Shown here piece after piece: positions 20,313 to 29,547 of a stretch of DNA of 60,458 nt. The stretch comes from Spirochaetaceae bacterium. GTDB lineage: Bacteria; Spirochaetota; Spirochaetia; DSM-27196; SLAA01. The position numbers were made by a program, and so were the translations under genes. The stretch's first letter is position 1; every line of letters starts with the position of its first letter. The stretch lies in NCBI GenBank assembly GCA_007695055.1, contig REEM01000110.1, positions 1 to 60,458 on the forward strand. The letters are read 5' to 3'. The notes under the pieces were generated by a model, which was not told the DNA's origin, made no database searches, and saw only the letters and a program-made list of their open reading frames with translations.

Positions 20313-21395
20313 TTAACCTCCCGGCTGATGCAGGCAGGCAAGAATTCCCTGTTCGGTGATATCCAAGGCCTGAGTGGCATCCGGTTGACTGTCAAGATTT
20401 GGAACTGCATCCCGTGCAAAGATAAACTCAAGCAAGCTCTCGTTCGTATGCTGCACACTGCTTGTCTCTTCAATTTCGTCAATATCCAGGTGCTGGTCAA
20501 CAAGACTGAAGAGGCGGATGCCTTGTGGGCTTTTCACGTAGCCCTTAGCACGAACCGCCCCGGAAGAACGGAAGAATCGACTCAGCTCGTCCTCTTCAAA
20601 AACAAACGCGGCACCGAACCGCCACCCGCAGCTGAAGAAATCCTGGTCTCCGCCTGTCGTGCGCGACCATTCAATTGGTTGCAGAGTTTGGCCGGGCGTG
20701 TCCGACTCTGCTACAAGCGTAGGTTCTTGGACGATACTATCTTGCGACGCTGCCGCATGATGGTGCTTTGGCTTCTCAGCGCTGCGATGCGGGTTGTGTG
20801 GGAATTGCAAGTACTTGTCGGGTGGGCTTCCACGTTCGGATAGGCCTATGAAGTCTTTTGCTGGCTGAAATGAGTGGGCAAAGGTGTGGAAGTTCTCGAG
20901 TTGTCGTGCATCGCACAGATCCACTTTGCTTGCCAAAAGTACGTCGGCTACGAAGGCCTGGTCGCGAAACAAGGCATTTTGAGTGTAGCGAGGGTCGTCA
21001 AGCCTCCGCGGATCAATAAGGCAGATAATGCTCTGTAGCTCTATCACATTGCGGTAGTGCTCTTCTTGGAGCATTGCTAAGAGTTGGGTTGGATGTCCGA
21101 GTCCGGTGGGTTCAATGATGATGCGCTGAGGGCGGGTCTTACGAATGAGCATTGTGAGCGCGATCTGGGTCGGCAGACTTGCGGTACAGCACATGCATCC
21201 ACCTGCAACCTCTTTTACCGCAGCGCCGGAAACCGTTTTGCCATCAATGCCCACCTGACCAAACTCGTTAATGAGAACGCCCCAGGGCTCCGAAGGATCT
21301 TTGTTGTCGAGCAAACTCTGAATACGTGTTGTCTTCCCACAACCCAAGAAACCCATAACGATATTGGTTGGTATAGCCTGTATAGGTGTGTCCAT
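20313..21395 (-). CDS. CobW/COG0523-family GTPase, second paralogue with His-rich loop
   Basis: GFLGCGKTT, GGCMCCTASLP, EPTGLGHP; His-rich HNPHRSAEKPKHHHAA. Confidence 0.88.
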   Translation of the reverse strand: MDTPIQAIPTNIVMGFLGCGKTTRIQSLLDNKDPSEPWGVLINEFGQVGIDGKTVSGAAVKEVAGGCMCCTASLPTQIALTMLIRKTRPQRIIIEPTGLGHPTQLLAMLQEEHYRNVIELQSIICLIDPRRLDDPRYTQNALFRDQAFVADVLLASKVDLCDARQLENFHTFAHSFQPAKDFIGLSERGSPPDKYLQFPHNPHRSAEKPKHHHAAASQDSIVQEPTLVAESDTPGQTLQPIEWSRTTGGDQDFFSCGWRFGAAFVFEEDELSRFFRSSGAVRAKGYVKSPQGIRLFSLVDQHLDIDEIEETSSVQHTNESLLEFIFARDAVPNLDSQPDATQALDITEQGILACLHQPGG

Positions 21396-21400
21396 GTGGC

Positions 21401-21910
21401 TCAGGCTTCGGTTGTAGAACCGAACTCACGTGGGCTGCACAGTTCCGGTAATCCCATATTCCGAATCTGCGCTACGTGGTAGGTGTCATGCGCAGGCATC
21501 CAAATAATTGCTTCACGAACGCTACACTCCCATTCCTCAATTCGGCGTTCTAAGTCATGGACTGACAGCTTCTGTAGCACAGCGATATAGGTGTCATGCA
21601 CTTTCTCTGCGTAGTCAAGCGCGGCTTGCCAGGCATGCTCCGAGGTGTCAGGAATCGGCGGGAAACTGCCTTCCTGCCACGGGTACGGCAGAAGTGTTTC
21701 AGCTGCCCCAAGAAACCGGGTGAGATGAAACTTAAAGAATACGCAGTGGATAAGATTTTCCCATGCAGAGTACCCCTCATAAGTGTCACGTGACGCCGCA
21801 GTTGACGCTGAAAGAGGCCGAAGTGTTTCCATGAGAGAATATCCGTTAAAGGTGTGCCCGCGAAACTCACGTTCGCTTTGCTCAATAATCAACTCAAAAA
21901 TAGCTAACAT
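21401..21910 (-). CDS. DinB-like / YfiT-type four-helix metal-binding protein
   Basis: SAWENLIHCVFFKFHLTRFLG and MPAHDTYHVAQIRNM resemble DinB-like fold; TTG at 21928 is an alternative start. Confidence 0.65.
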   Translation of the reverse strand: MLAIFELIIEQSEREFRGHTFNGYSLMETLRPLSASTAASRDTYEGYSAWENLIHCVFFKFHLTRFLGAAETLLPYPWQEGSFPPIPDTSEHAWQAALDYAEKVHDTYIAVLQKLSVHDLERRIEEWECSVREAIIWMPAHDTYHVAQIRNMGLPELCSPREFGSTTEA

Positions 21911-21926
21911 ACAACGAAGGTAACAC

Positions 21927-21939
21927 AAAGTAATACTTT
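21927..21939. promoter_or_regulatory. AAAGTA-A-TACTTT palindrome, candidate Zur operator upstream of the DinB-CobW unit
   Basis: Perfect 13-bp palindrome containing GTAATAC. Confidence 0.5.
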
Positions 21940-22002
21940 ATGGCAACGGTTATACAGCGGCTATAGGCGGCTGTCGCACCCGCACAGCTCTTGCACCGTA
22001 CC

Positions 22003-22383
22003 CTATCTGCGACTACTCGCGCATTTACTGCACAGTCCCCTTAGCACGATGTCGTGAGCTTCAAGCGTAAACCCGTGGGGTGTGAGTTGCTGTAGTCCGT
22101 CCACGCAACCATGAACCGCAAATGCCCGTTCACAAACTCGACATACGAAGAAATGATGATGTTCTTTTCCGCTGCGTTCATAGCGACAAGCCTCGCCTGG
22201 TATTTCCACTCGTATAAGCCAGCCGATCTCTGAAAGAGCAGCTAGTGTTCGGTAAACGGTGGCAATGCTGAGCTTGGGTACTTCTACTTGAGTAATCTCA
22301 AGAACCTCAACCGGTGAGAGTGCCCGCTCGCAGGTCTCAAAGGTGTTCTTGATAGCTTCTCGCTGTTTAGTTTGACGCTCCAC
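22003..22383 (-). CDS. Fur-family regulator (candidate Zur)
   Basis: LSIATVYRTLAALSEIGW recognition helix, HHHFFVCRVCERAF metal site, CSKC; GTG at 22383 preferred over the longer ORF. Confidence 0.85.
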   Translation of the reverse strand: MERQTKQREAIKNTFETCERALSPVEVLEITQVEVPKLSIATVYRTLAALSEIGWLIRVEIPGEACRYERSGKEHHHFFVCRVCERAFAVHGCVDGLQQLTPHGFTLEAHDIVLRGLCSKCASSRR

Positions 22384-22471
22384 CGTCGTAGTGTACCTGA
22401 AGACTACAGAAGCGAACAAGAGCAAAGTTGACCGTGCTTGTTTCCTGAGCCGTTTGCAATAAGCAGAGGAA

Positions 22472-23245
22472 TCAGATCACTACTTGTTTGCGTGGTAGCA
22501 CATACACGTGCTCTTGATGGGAAATGATCAAGGGACGTATGCCGTAGGTGGACTGCAGTTGCTCTTGGTTTAGCACATCGCGAGGGTGCCCTGTGGCCCT
22601 GCATCGTCCATCTTCAAGAAGAAGCACTGAGTCGCAGTACAACGAAGCAAGGTTCAAGTCATGCAAGACGAGCACCGTTATAAGTTCCTGTTCCTTCGTC
22701 TTGCGGTGGATCAGATCAAGGATTTCGATCTGATGTTTCAGGTCGAGATTATTGGTCATTTCGTCGAACACCAGCACGCTGGTGTCTCGGCATAAGCTTC
22801 GTGCAATGAGAACTTTCTGGCGCTCGCCTCCGCTTAGCGATGCAACGAACCGGTTGGTGAGTTTCGTTATGCCTAGTTCGGCAATAATCTCGTCGACCCG
22901 CTGGTAGTCCACGGAGCGTGGCCGCCAACGGAAACGAGGAACTCGTCCCAGGAGGATCGCTTCGTACACCGAAAGCCCGGGAGCCGGGATAAGACTCTGC
23001 GGAATATACGAGATAGCTAATGCTCTCTTCTTGAGCGTCATGTGTCCAAGGTTGTGTCCATCCAAGACGACGCGACCTTCTGCAGGCGGCAGAATGTGTT
23101 GCAGGCATTTGACTAGTGTTGACTTTCCGCTGCCGTTGGGCCCGAGGATACCAAGTACTGTACCGGATGCACAGCATAGACTGACATCGTGAAGTACCGG
23201 CCTGTCTTTGTAGGAAAAACACAGCTTGTCTGCTTCCAAGATCAC
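22472..23245 (-). CDS. Iron-siderophore/heme ABC transporter ATP-binding protein
   Basis: GPNGSGKSTLVKCLQHILPPAEGRVVLDG; LSGGERQKVLIARSL; FecE-like. Confidence 0.9.
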   Translation of the reverse strand: MILEADKLCFSYKDRPVLHDVSLCCASGTVLGILGPNGSGKSTLVKCLQHILPPAEGRVVLDGHNLGHMTLKKRALAISYIPQSLIPAPGLSVYEAILLGRVPRFRWRPRSVDYQRVDEIIAELGITKLTNRFVASLSGGERQKVLIARSLCRDTSVLVFDEMTNNLDLKHQIEILDLIHRKTKEQELITVLVLHDLNLASLYCDSVLLLEDGRCRATGHPRDVLNQEQLQSTYGIRPLIISHQEHVYVLPRKQVVI

Positions 23246-24246
23246 TCAAAGGCTCCGTTACCGCTTCTGAGAATAAGATGCAAAAAGAGTGGGACTCCAA
23301 GGAAAGAAACAATGATACCCACCGGAATCTGCACGGGGGCTAAGATGGTGCGGCCAAGTGTGTCTCCAACCACCAAGAGCAGAGCGCCGACTATCGCTGA
23401 ATGAGGTAGCAGATGCCGATGATCAACTCCAACAAGCATGCGTGATATGTGAGGCGCCACCAGACCAATAAAGCCGATAACCCCGGTGAAACTAATAATG
23501 GCCGCGGTCAAAAGAACTGCCGTCCCTCCGCTGATCATACGAATAAGGCGCGGATGCACTCCAAGGCTCTTTGCCACTTCATCATCGTTGCCGTGCATCA
23601 CATTCAGGGGCCAGGCGATAAAGAGCAAGACCGGGAGTGCAGTCAACAAAAGAATTCCGGGAATTGCTGTATGAGACCATTGCGCTCCGTTGAGGCTTCC
23701 AAAGGTCCAGGATACCACCGCCGAGAGCTGGTATTCCTGTGAAACGAACTGCACCCCAGCACTGAGCGCGCTAAAGAGATAACTCAGTGCTAACCCCGTG
23801 AGGACAAGCGTGACCGGGCTCAGCCCTGCTTTTCCTGCAATGAGAAAGACAACAAGCGCACACAGCAGCGCGCAACCAAAGGCCGTGGCAACGACTCCCA
23901 TGCGGGTCCCAGGAAACGGGGTCAAGTTAAAGACAATAGCCAAAGATGCTCCAAATGACGCAGCCGAGGAGAGTCCCAAGGTAAACGGGCTTACAAGTGG
24001 GTTGCGCGTGATCCCCTGCATCGCCGTGCCGGACAAAGCAAGCCCAGCACCCGCGAACAGACCTAAGAACAGGCGAGGGAGTCTGAGGTGATATAGGATT
24101 TTCCCTTGGGTGTCCAGTTCAGCTCTCCCAATCATTCTCAAGACTGACACACTCAACTCCGGAGGGGACATGGTCTGACTACCTAGGCTGAGCGAGACCA
24201 GGGAGGCTATGAGGAGAAGGCCGCCAGCCGGTAAGACATGCAACAA
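23242..24246 (-). CDS. FecCD-family ABC transporter permease
   Basis: LRLPRLFLGLFAGAGLALSGTAMQGITRNPLVSPFTLGLSSAASFGA; overlaps ATPase start; exact start uncertain. Confidence 0.9.
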   Translation of the reverse strand: MLHVLPAGGLLLIASLVSLSLGSQTMSPPELSVSVLRMIGRAELDTQGKILYHLRLPRLFLGLFAGAGLALSGTAMQGITRNPLVSPFTLGLSSAASFGASLAIVFNLTPFPGTRMGVVATAFGCALLCALVVFLIAGKAGLSPVTLVLTGLALSYLFSALSAGVQFVSQEYQLSAVVSWTFGSLNGAQWSHTAIPGILLLTALPVLLFIAWPLNVMHGNDDEVAKSLGVHPRLIRMISGGTAVLLTAAIISFTGVIGFIGLVAPHISRMLVGVDHRHLLPHSAIVGALLLVVGDTLGRTILAPVQIPVGIIVSFLGVPLFLHLILRSGNGAFE

Positions 24247-24313
24247 GAACGCTCTTCCTGAAGCACTTCGGGGTCTTAAAGGATCTATACCGGCGGCCCA
24301 AGTGTTTGTTCTT

Positions 24314-25456
24314 CTAACGTGGGACAGGATAGAAATGTCCCTCTACGAAATGGAATCCTTGAAAGTCCTCCATCCATCGCCGCTCGACCTCGACTGGGTC
24401 TAAGTCGGGCAAGAGATCGCCGTAGATCCATTTTGCCATATACGCTGCGCCCACAAGCTTTGATGCTCCACCATGACCAAACTGACTCATCACGTATACC
24501 TCGTTGTTTTGAACGGCCGCTATGTCTTCCCACGCGGGTCGATTTTTCATCTCGTTGATAACTCGACGGCGCTGCTCAATAAGAGGAGCTTCCGATAATC
24601 CCGTACCTCTAAGAGCGTGATCCGGGGTGATCATTTTCACAATGACATCGGGGTCTTCACGGATCACATCTTCCGGGTCAATGACCGTTCCCGTAATGCC
24701 GTGAGGGCGCGTCCGGAAAATATGCTCACCATGTGAGAAGCGCACCATGTCGTAGAAAAAGTCACCTTCAAAGGTCGTGGCAAATTCATTAAGCGTTTCC
24801 AGGAAAACGGTTCGGCGGGGCTGCCCTTCAAGGCTGCGCGCTATGTAGGAAAGTACTTCGTTATACCAATCCATAAATTCTTGAGCGGCTTCTTCCTCTT
24901 GGAAAACCTTTCCAAGGTTTGTAACTTGATTAATGAAGTCCGCAGTGTCGTAGCCGGAAACTACCAAGACTTCAATTCCGAAGGGGGCAAGGACTTCTTG
25001 GGCCTCTTCCCAACTACCATTTTTGGGAAGAATGAGTACTTGCGGATCTAGTTCAATGATTTTTTCGTAGTTGAGCTCGCGTTGACCGCGGCCAATTGTT
25101 TGTTCTGGATTGAACTCCTTCCAGAACTCCCGGTCTTGAGCTGTGTTCATGTCTACAGCGATGACTCGATCATTTGCGCCAATTGCGCGGATGAGCTCAC
25201 TGTTGAAGCGGAGTGCAACAGCCGCGCGTTCGACAGGCAGCGCAACTGTTACCGTCCGTTCGGCATTGTCAACGACAGTTACGGTATCCTGAGACTGGCT
25301 GTCGGCATTGCCCTCTTGTCTACCCGCGGCCTCTGCGGAGACCAGGCCTGTAAGCATAAACGCAAGTACAAGGACGCTGAGTATCAGACTGTGAGATTGA
25401 TACTTCTGTGCCCTTTTTTGATGACGCGAAGAAAGCAAGGAATAAACTCGTCTCAT
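24314..25456 (-). CDS. Iron-siderophore-type ABC transporter substrate-binding protein
   Basis: Signal peptide, VTVVDNAERTVTVALPVERAAVALRFNSELIRAIG (FecB/TroA fold); ATG at 25456 preceded by GGAGAG. Confidence 0.85.
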   Translation of the reverse strand: MRRVYSLLSSRHQKRAQKYQSHSLILSVLVLAFMLTGLVSAEAAGRQEGNADSQSQDTVTVVDNAERTVTVALPVERAAVALRFNSELIRAIGANDRVIAVDMNTAQDREFWKEFNPEQTIGRGQRELNYEKIIELDPQVLILPKNGSWEEAQEVLAPFGIEVLVVSGYDTADFINQVTNLGKVFQEEEAAQEFMDWYNEVLSYIARSLEGQPRRTVFLETLNEFATTFEGDFFYDMVRFSHGEHIFRTRPHGITGTVIDPEDVIREDPDVIVKMITPDHALRGTGLSEAPLIEQRRRVINEMKNRPAWEDIAAVQNNEVYVMSQFGHGGASKLVGAAYMAKWIYGDLLPDLDPVEVERRWMEDFQGFHFVEGHFYPVPR

Positions 25457-25591
25457 ATTAACTCTCCTTAATGCTATTAATAACGCATAATCAATAAGAA
25501 GAGTCAAGGATATCTTTAGATTCGGTTCACGTGGAGCGCAAATATTCGCCAATGCCCAAGCGCCGATGGAAGCCTGTCATTTTTGGAATGC

Positions 25592-25921
25592 TCACTCCTC
25601 AATCTGGAGCGCTACCTTAAGTGCCGCCGACAGTTCCGCGAGTTTTCTGTGGCTCAGTGATCCGACGAAGTCGGTGAGGTTGCTTTTTGCTATGCTAACC
25701 AGGCTGTCACAATGGATACAACTTGAATGCTTGAGTCCTTCGGCGACGCCAACGCTTACCTGCGAGGCCAGCCCGCTGTTGTTGGAATAGACAGGTGCAC
25801 ATATTACGGTTGCGTACTGCGACTCAATCACTACCTTTCGGTTTACAACCACAAATGCACGTTGTCGTTTCGGATCAGTCTTGCCTGGTTTTTTTACCAG
25901 GAAGATGTCGCCACGATTCAT
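25592..25921 (-). CDS. mazF: MazF/PemK-type toxin
   Basis: MNRGDIFLVKKPGKTDPKRQRAFVVVNRKVVIESQYATVICAPVYSN, FVGSLSHRKLAELSAALKVAL. Confidence 0.88.
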   Translation of the reverse strand: MNRGDIFLVKKPGKTDPKRQRAFVVVNRKVVIESQYATVICAPVYSNNSGLASQVSVGVAEGLKHSSCIHCDSLVSIAKSNLTDFVGSLSHRKLAELSAALKVALQIEE

Positions 25922-26145
25922 TCATTGGCCTGAAAGCCAAGCACGTCTATCGCTTCCTCATTGAGCTCATCCGCGTTAGCATTGATTATTTCAAGTTCCT
26001 TCTGGTCCCTTTTCTCCCGTTGATACCGGCGGAGATGGTGCCACGCAGCCTCTTCAATAAACGCTGACCTATTCGCGTGATTGGTCTCTGCAGAGATTGC
26101 TTTGAGAAGCTTTTCCGAGAGCGTAACAGAAGTCTTTACTTTCAT
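25918..26145 (-). CDS. RHH-type antitoxin paired with MazF
   Basis: MKVKTSVTLSEKLLKAISAETNHANRSAFIEEAAWHHL; overlaps toxin start by 4 nt. Confidence 0.82.
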   Translation of the reverse strand: MKVKTSVTLSEKLLKAISAETNHANRSAFIEEAAWHHLRRYQREKRDQKELEIINANADELNEEAIDVLGFQANE

Positions 26146-26259
26146 ACCACTAATATACCACTTCGGGCGATCTGCGACAATATTTGGGGGTACAACGTGA
26201 CCCTTGCACCCGACGCTTTTTCCCTTGTCCCACCCGCGTAGCGTGGTACAATCTCCTTC

Positions 26260-27495
26260 ATGAAAATACTCCTTGCAGATGCATTTCCAGAACAACAGCA
26301 GGCGGCGCTCCGGAGCGCCGGTTGTACCGTTGTGTGTGAGCCCGGCCTCAAGGGTGACTCCTTGGTGGAAACTATGGGCGGGCAGCAGCCTGATATTCTG
26401 GTAGTCCGCTCAACCAAGGTGCCCGAGGCTGCCATCGCCGCCCATCCGGGGCTGAGCCTTATTGTCCGGGCCGGAGCAGGCTACGACACCATAGATGTAG
26501 AAGCCGCCTCCGCGCGGAGCGTCTACGTGGCAAACTGTCCCGGTATGAACTCCATAGCCGTGGCGGAGCTGGCCTTTGGCCTCATTCTGAGTCTGGACCG
26601 GCGTATTCCTGACAACGTGGCGGACCTGCGCAGCGGTGTCTGGAACAAGGGTGAGTACTCCAAGGCAGAGGGGCTGTACGGCAAGACCTTGGGTATTGTT
26701 GGTCTGGGGCGCATTGCCGGTGAGCTGGTGGAACGCGCCCAGGCCTTTGGCATGAAGACCGTGGCATGGAGTCGCTCGCTTTCGGCGGCCGGGGCTGCTG
26801 GAGATACCGCGCGGGCAGCGGCGGCAGCGGCTGGTATTGCGGTGCTGGACTCACCGGAGGCGGTGGCCGCCGCTTCAGATGTAGTAAGCCTTCATGTGGC
26901 GTCCACCGCCGAGACCCACGGTCTAGCCGGGGCGGCATTCTTCAAGGCAATGAAGCCGGGAGCCTACTTCATTAACACCTCCCGGGCCGAGACGGTGGAC
27001 GAGGGTGCCCTGCGACAGGCGGTTGCAGAGAAAGGCATTCGTGTCGGTGTAGATGTCTTTGACGGGGAGCCTGCGGGTAAGGACGGCGAGGTACAGAGTG
27101 ACCTTTTCGCGCTGCCAGGGGTCTACGGAACTCACCACATTGGGGCCTCTACCGAGCAGGCGCAGGATGCGGTGGCCGACGAGGTTGTCCGGATTGTGAG
27201 TAGCTATATGAGCACCGGCAATGCGCCCAACGTTGTGAACCGCATGGAGAAGACTCCGGCCAAGTACCTGGTTTCGGTGCATCACCGCAACCGCGTTGGT
27301 GTGCTTGCCTCGGTACTACAGGTGATTAAGCAACACGGCATTAACGTGGACGGCATGGAGAATGTTCTCTTCCAGGGTGGTGAGGGTGCGTGTGCCAACA
27401 TCCAGATAGAGTCGGCGCTCTCCCCGGAAGGCCTGGATGCGGTCACCTCGGCCCATAGCGATATCTTCTCAGCGACCATGCACGAGATTCCCTGA
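26260..27495 (+). CDS. serA: D-3-phosphoglycerate dehydrogenase-like protein with C-terminal ACT-like domain
   Basis: VVRSTKVPEAAIAAHPGLSLIVRAGAGYDTIDVEAAS, GIVGLGRIAGELVERA, INTSRAETVDEGAL, GTHHIGAST. Confidence 0.88.
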   Translation: MKILLADAFPEQQQAALRSAGCTVVCEPGLKGDSLVETMGGQQPDILVVRSTKVPEAAIAAHPGLSLIVRAGAGYDTIDVEAASARSVYVANCPGMNSIAVAELAFGLILSLDRRIPDNVADLRSGVWNKGEYSKAEGLYGKTLGIVGLGRIAGELVERAQAFGMKTVAWSRSLSAAGAAGDTARAAAAAAGIAVLDSPEAVAAASDVVSLHVASTAETHGLAGAAFFKAMKPGAYFINTSRAETVDEGALRQAVAEKGIRVGVDVFDGEPAGKDGEVQSDLFALPGVYGTHHIGASTEQAQDAVADEVVRIVSSYMSTGNAPNVVNRMEKTPAKYLVSVHHRNRVGVLASVLQVIKQHGINVDGMENVLFQGGEGACANIQIESALSPEGLDAVTSAHSDIFSATMHEIP

Positions 27496-27554
27496 GGCCG
27501 TGGTATGGAGTTACCCGGACGAGCCGGGGACTTCCTTACGCTCAGCAGTCTCAG

Positions 27555-28058
27555 CTACTTCTTTGTGGACTTGGCCGCTGGTTTTGAGGCGGCCTTGGTC
27601 GCTGGCTTTGAAGATTTAGGGGAAGCCGGAGATGCTGGCTTTGCTTTCGTGTTTGCTTTCGGTGCCTTAGTCGCCTCTTTCCAGCTAGCGGTGAAGGTGG
27701 AAAAGCGCATAGTTGGTTTAGCCTTGCTGCCGTCGGGCATACGTAATTCAACCGAGGCCGGGGGCAGTCCCATAGCCCGCGCGAGACGGTCTCTCAGGGT
27801 GCCGACCGCACCGTTGGGCTTTATCTGCACAACCGGGTTGAGCGAGCCCTCATCGCGATAGCTGTCTGCTGTGGTGCTCTCATGAGCGGCCCAAACCTCG
27901 CGAAGCGTTCCTACCTCCATATCCGAGCGGGCGTCGCTTCCGCCCGGCTTGACTATAACGTAGGAACCGGAGGGGAGTACCTCATTAAAAATCCGCTTAC
28001 TCTCTGCGGTACCAACCTTGGCGTCGGCTCTTAATACCTTGGCAGTGATCTTGGTCAT
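27555..28058 (-). CDS. Hypothetical protein with Lys/Ala/Pro-rich histone-H1-like tail
   Basis: ORF with tail KAPKANTKAKPASPASPKSSKPATKAASKPAAKSTKK. Confidence 0.6.
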   Translation of the reverse strand: MTKITAKVLRADAKVGTAESKRIFNEVLPSGSYVIVKPGGSDARSDMEVGTLREVWAAHESTTADSYRDEGSLNPVVQIKPNGAVGTLRDRLARAMGLPPASVELRMPDGSKAKPTMRFSTFTASWKEATKAPKANTKAKPASPASPKSSKPATKAASKPAAKSTKK

Positions 28059-28249
28059 GGGCTCTTCCCCTTAATGGCTTCTTGAATATCGTGCTGCCGC
28101 ATATGTTTGCACCCATAGCTGTTTTCTGTCAAGCAAACAAACTGCACCTACCCTGACAAATGTCATATGCAATTTTTGACAATTTGCATCTGTTCGAGTG
28201 GGGCTTTTACTTCTACACTTGCGGGTAGATTGAAAGGTGGAGGACTCTT

Positions 28250-29494
28250 ATGGCTGGAAAGCTGCTCAAACGCCTTGGTATTGGATTTGCGCTGTTTGCT
28301 GTTGTGCTTGTTGTTCTTGGAACCGGGGGATACATCTACCTGCGCAACAGTGAATGGTGGGTCGCGGTCACGCTGTTTCATGACGACTACCGAGCAGAGA
28401 ACTTCCGCACAATGCATGAGCTCTTTCCATCGGCCCCGGTGCATGCCGGAAGTGATGTCTGGCACTGGTCACGTGATGAACGCCCTTTGTCAGAGCACTA
28501 CCTCTTTGAGGATGAGGAACGTTCGGTACAGGAGTTCCTGACACGAACCGAAACGACCGGGCTCCTGGTAGCTCATGACGGCACCATCCTGCATGAGTCC
28601 TACATGCAAGGCTATGATGCGTCGTCGCTCATAACGAGTTTCTCTGTGGCCAAGACCTTTGCCTCGGTACTCGTTGGGTTGGCCATAGCGGATGGCTATA
28701 TCGACTCAGTTCATGATCCAATTACAGACTATGTCCCCGAACTCCGCGGCGGCCCTTATGACGGGATATCCATACATCATATCTTGACGATGTCCTCGGG
28801 CGTGGCCTTTGACGAGAACTACGAGAGCTTCTTCTCTGACATCATGTGGCTGCCGTCTCGAGTATTCGGATTTGGCGAGCCTATTGACCAAATTCTCAAT
28901 GAGCTTGAACGAGAGCGTGAGCCGGGGATCTACAACAACTACGTGAGTAGTGACACCTTGGCGCTGAGCCTGTTGATCTCACGGGCAACAGGAAGACCGG
29001 TGACTGAGTATCTTGAGCAGCGGCTCTGGCGCCCAGCCGGGATGGAGTCCACTGCCTACTGGAACACCGACAGGCACGGCAATGCCCTTACCCACGCCTT
29101 TCTTAGTGCGCGCCTGCAGGACTTTGCACGGCTTGGTCGGCTGTACCTCAATCATGGCCGCCGAGATGGAGTCCAGGTTGTACCTGAAGATTGGGTAACA
29201 GAGTCGCTGTACCGGGACTGGGAGGCAGAGCCGCATCTTGCCCCGGGCGAGAACCCGGACTCGTTCTGGGAGTTTGGCTATGGCTACAAGTGGTGGATTC
29301 CGGAAGACCCAGAAGGTGACTTTGTGGCAATTGGTATTTGGGGGCAGTACATTTATGTACACCCGCAGTACAACATTATCATTGCCAAGACCGCAACCGA
29401 TTACTACTTCGACGACAACGACCACGAGAACATTGCCTTCTTCCGAGCAGTTGCACGCGAGATGGGGGCTGGGATTGCGGCTCAAATGGAGTGA
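28250..29494 (+). CDS. Serine hydrolase, class C beta-lactamase family
   Basis: SVAKTF (SxxK), YVSSDT (YxS/N), membrane-anchored N-terminus; SD GGTGGAGG. Confidence 0.87.
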   Translation: MAGKLLKRLGIGFALFAVVLVVLGTGGYIYLRNSEWWVAVTLFHDDYRAENFRTMHELFPSAPVHAGSDVWHWSRDERPLSEHYLFEDEERSVQEFLTRTETTGLLVAHDGTILHESYMQGYDASSLITSFSVAKTFASVLVGLAIADGYIDSVHDPITDYVPELRGGPYDGISIHHILTMSSGVAFDENYESFFSDIMWLPSRVFGFGEPIDQILNELEREREPGIYNNYVSSDTLALSLLISRATGRPVTEYLEQRLWRPAGMESTAYWNTDRHGNALTHAFLSARLQDFARLGRLYLNHGRRDGVQVVPEDWVTESLYRDWEAEPHLAPGENPDSFWEFGYGYKWWIPEDPEGDFVAIGIWGQYIYVHPQYNIIIAKTATDYYFDDNDHENIAFFRAVAREMGAGIAAQME

Positions 29495-29547
29495 CCGGAA
29501 AGCAGCACTAATGCCGATTTCGCGCTCGATCGCGTCAGATGATGTCG

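Noticed and set aside
25457-25500. Fur-box-like sequence upstream of the iron SBP gene (TTATTGATTATGCGTTATTAATAGC)
   Set aside because: AT-rich with only partial dyad symmetry; does not clearly match either a Fur box or the GTAATAC motif
28154-28189. TGACA-AA-TGTCA and ATGCAA-N11-TTGCAT inverted repeats upstream of the beta-lactamase-like gene
   Set aside because: Real repeats, but no linked regulator gene or matching second site and no convincing -10, so function is unsupported
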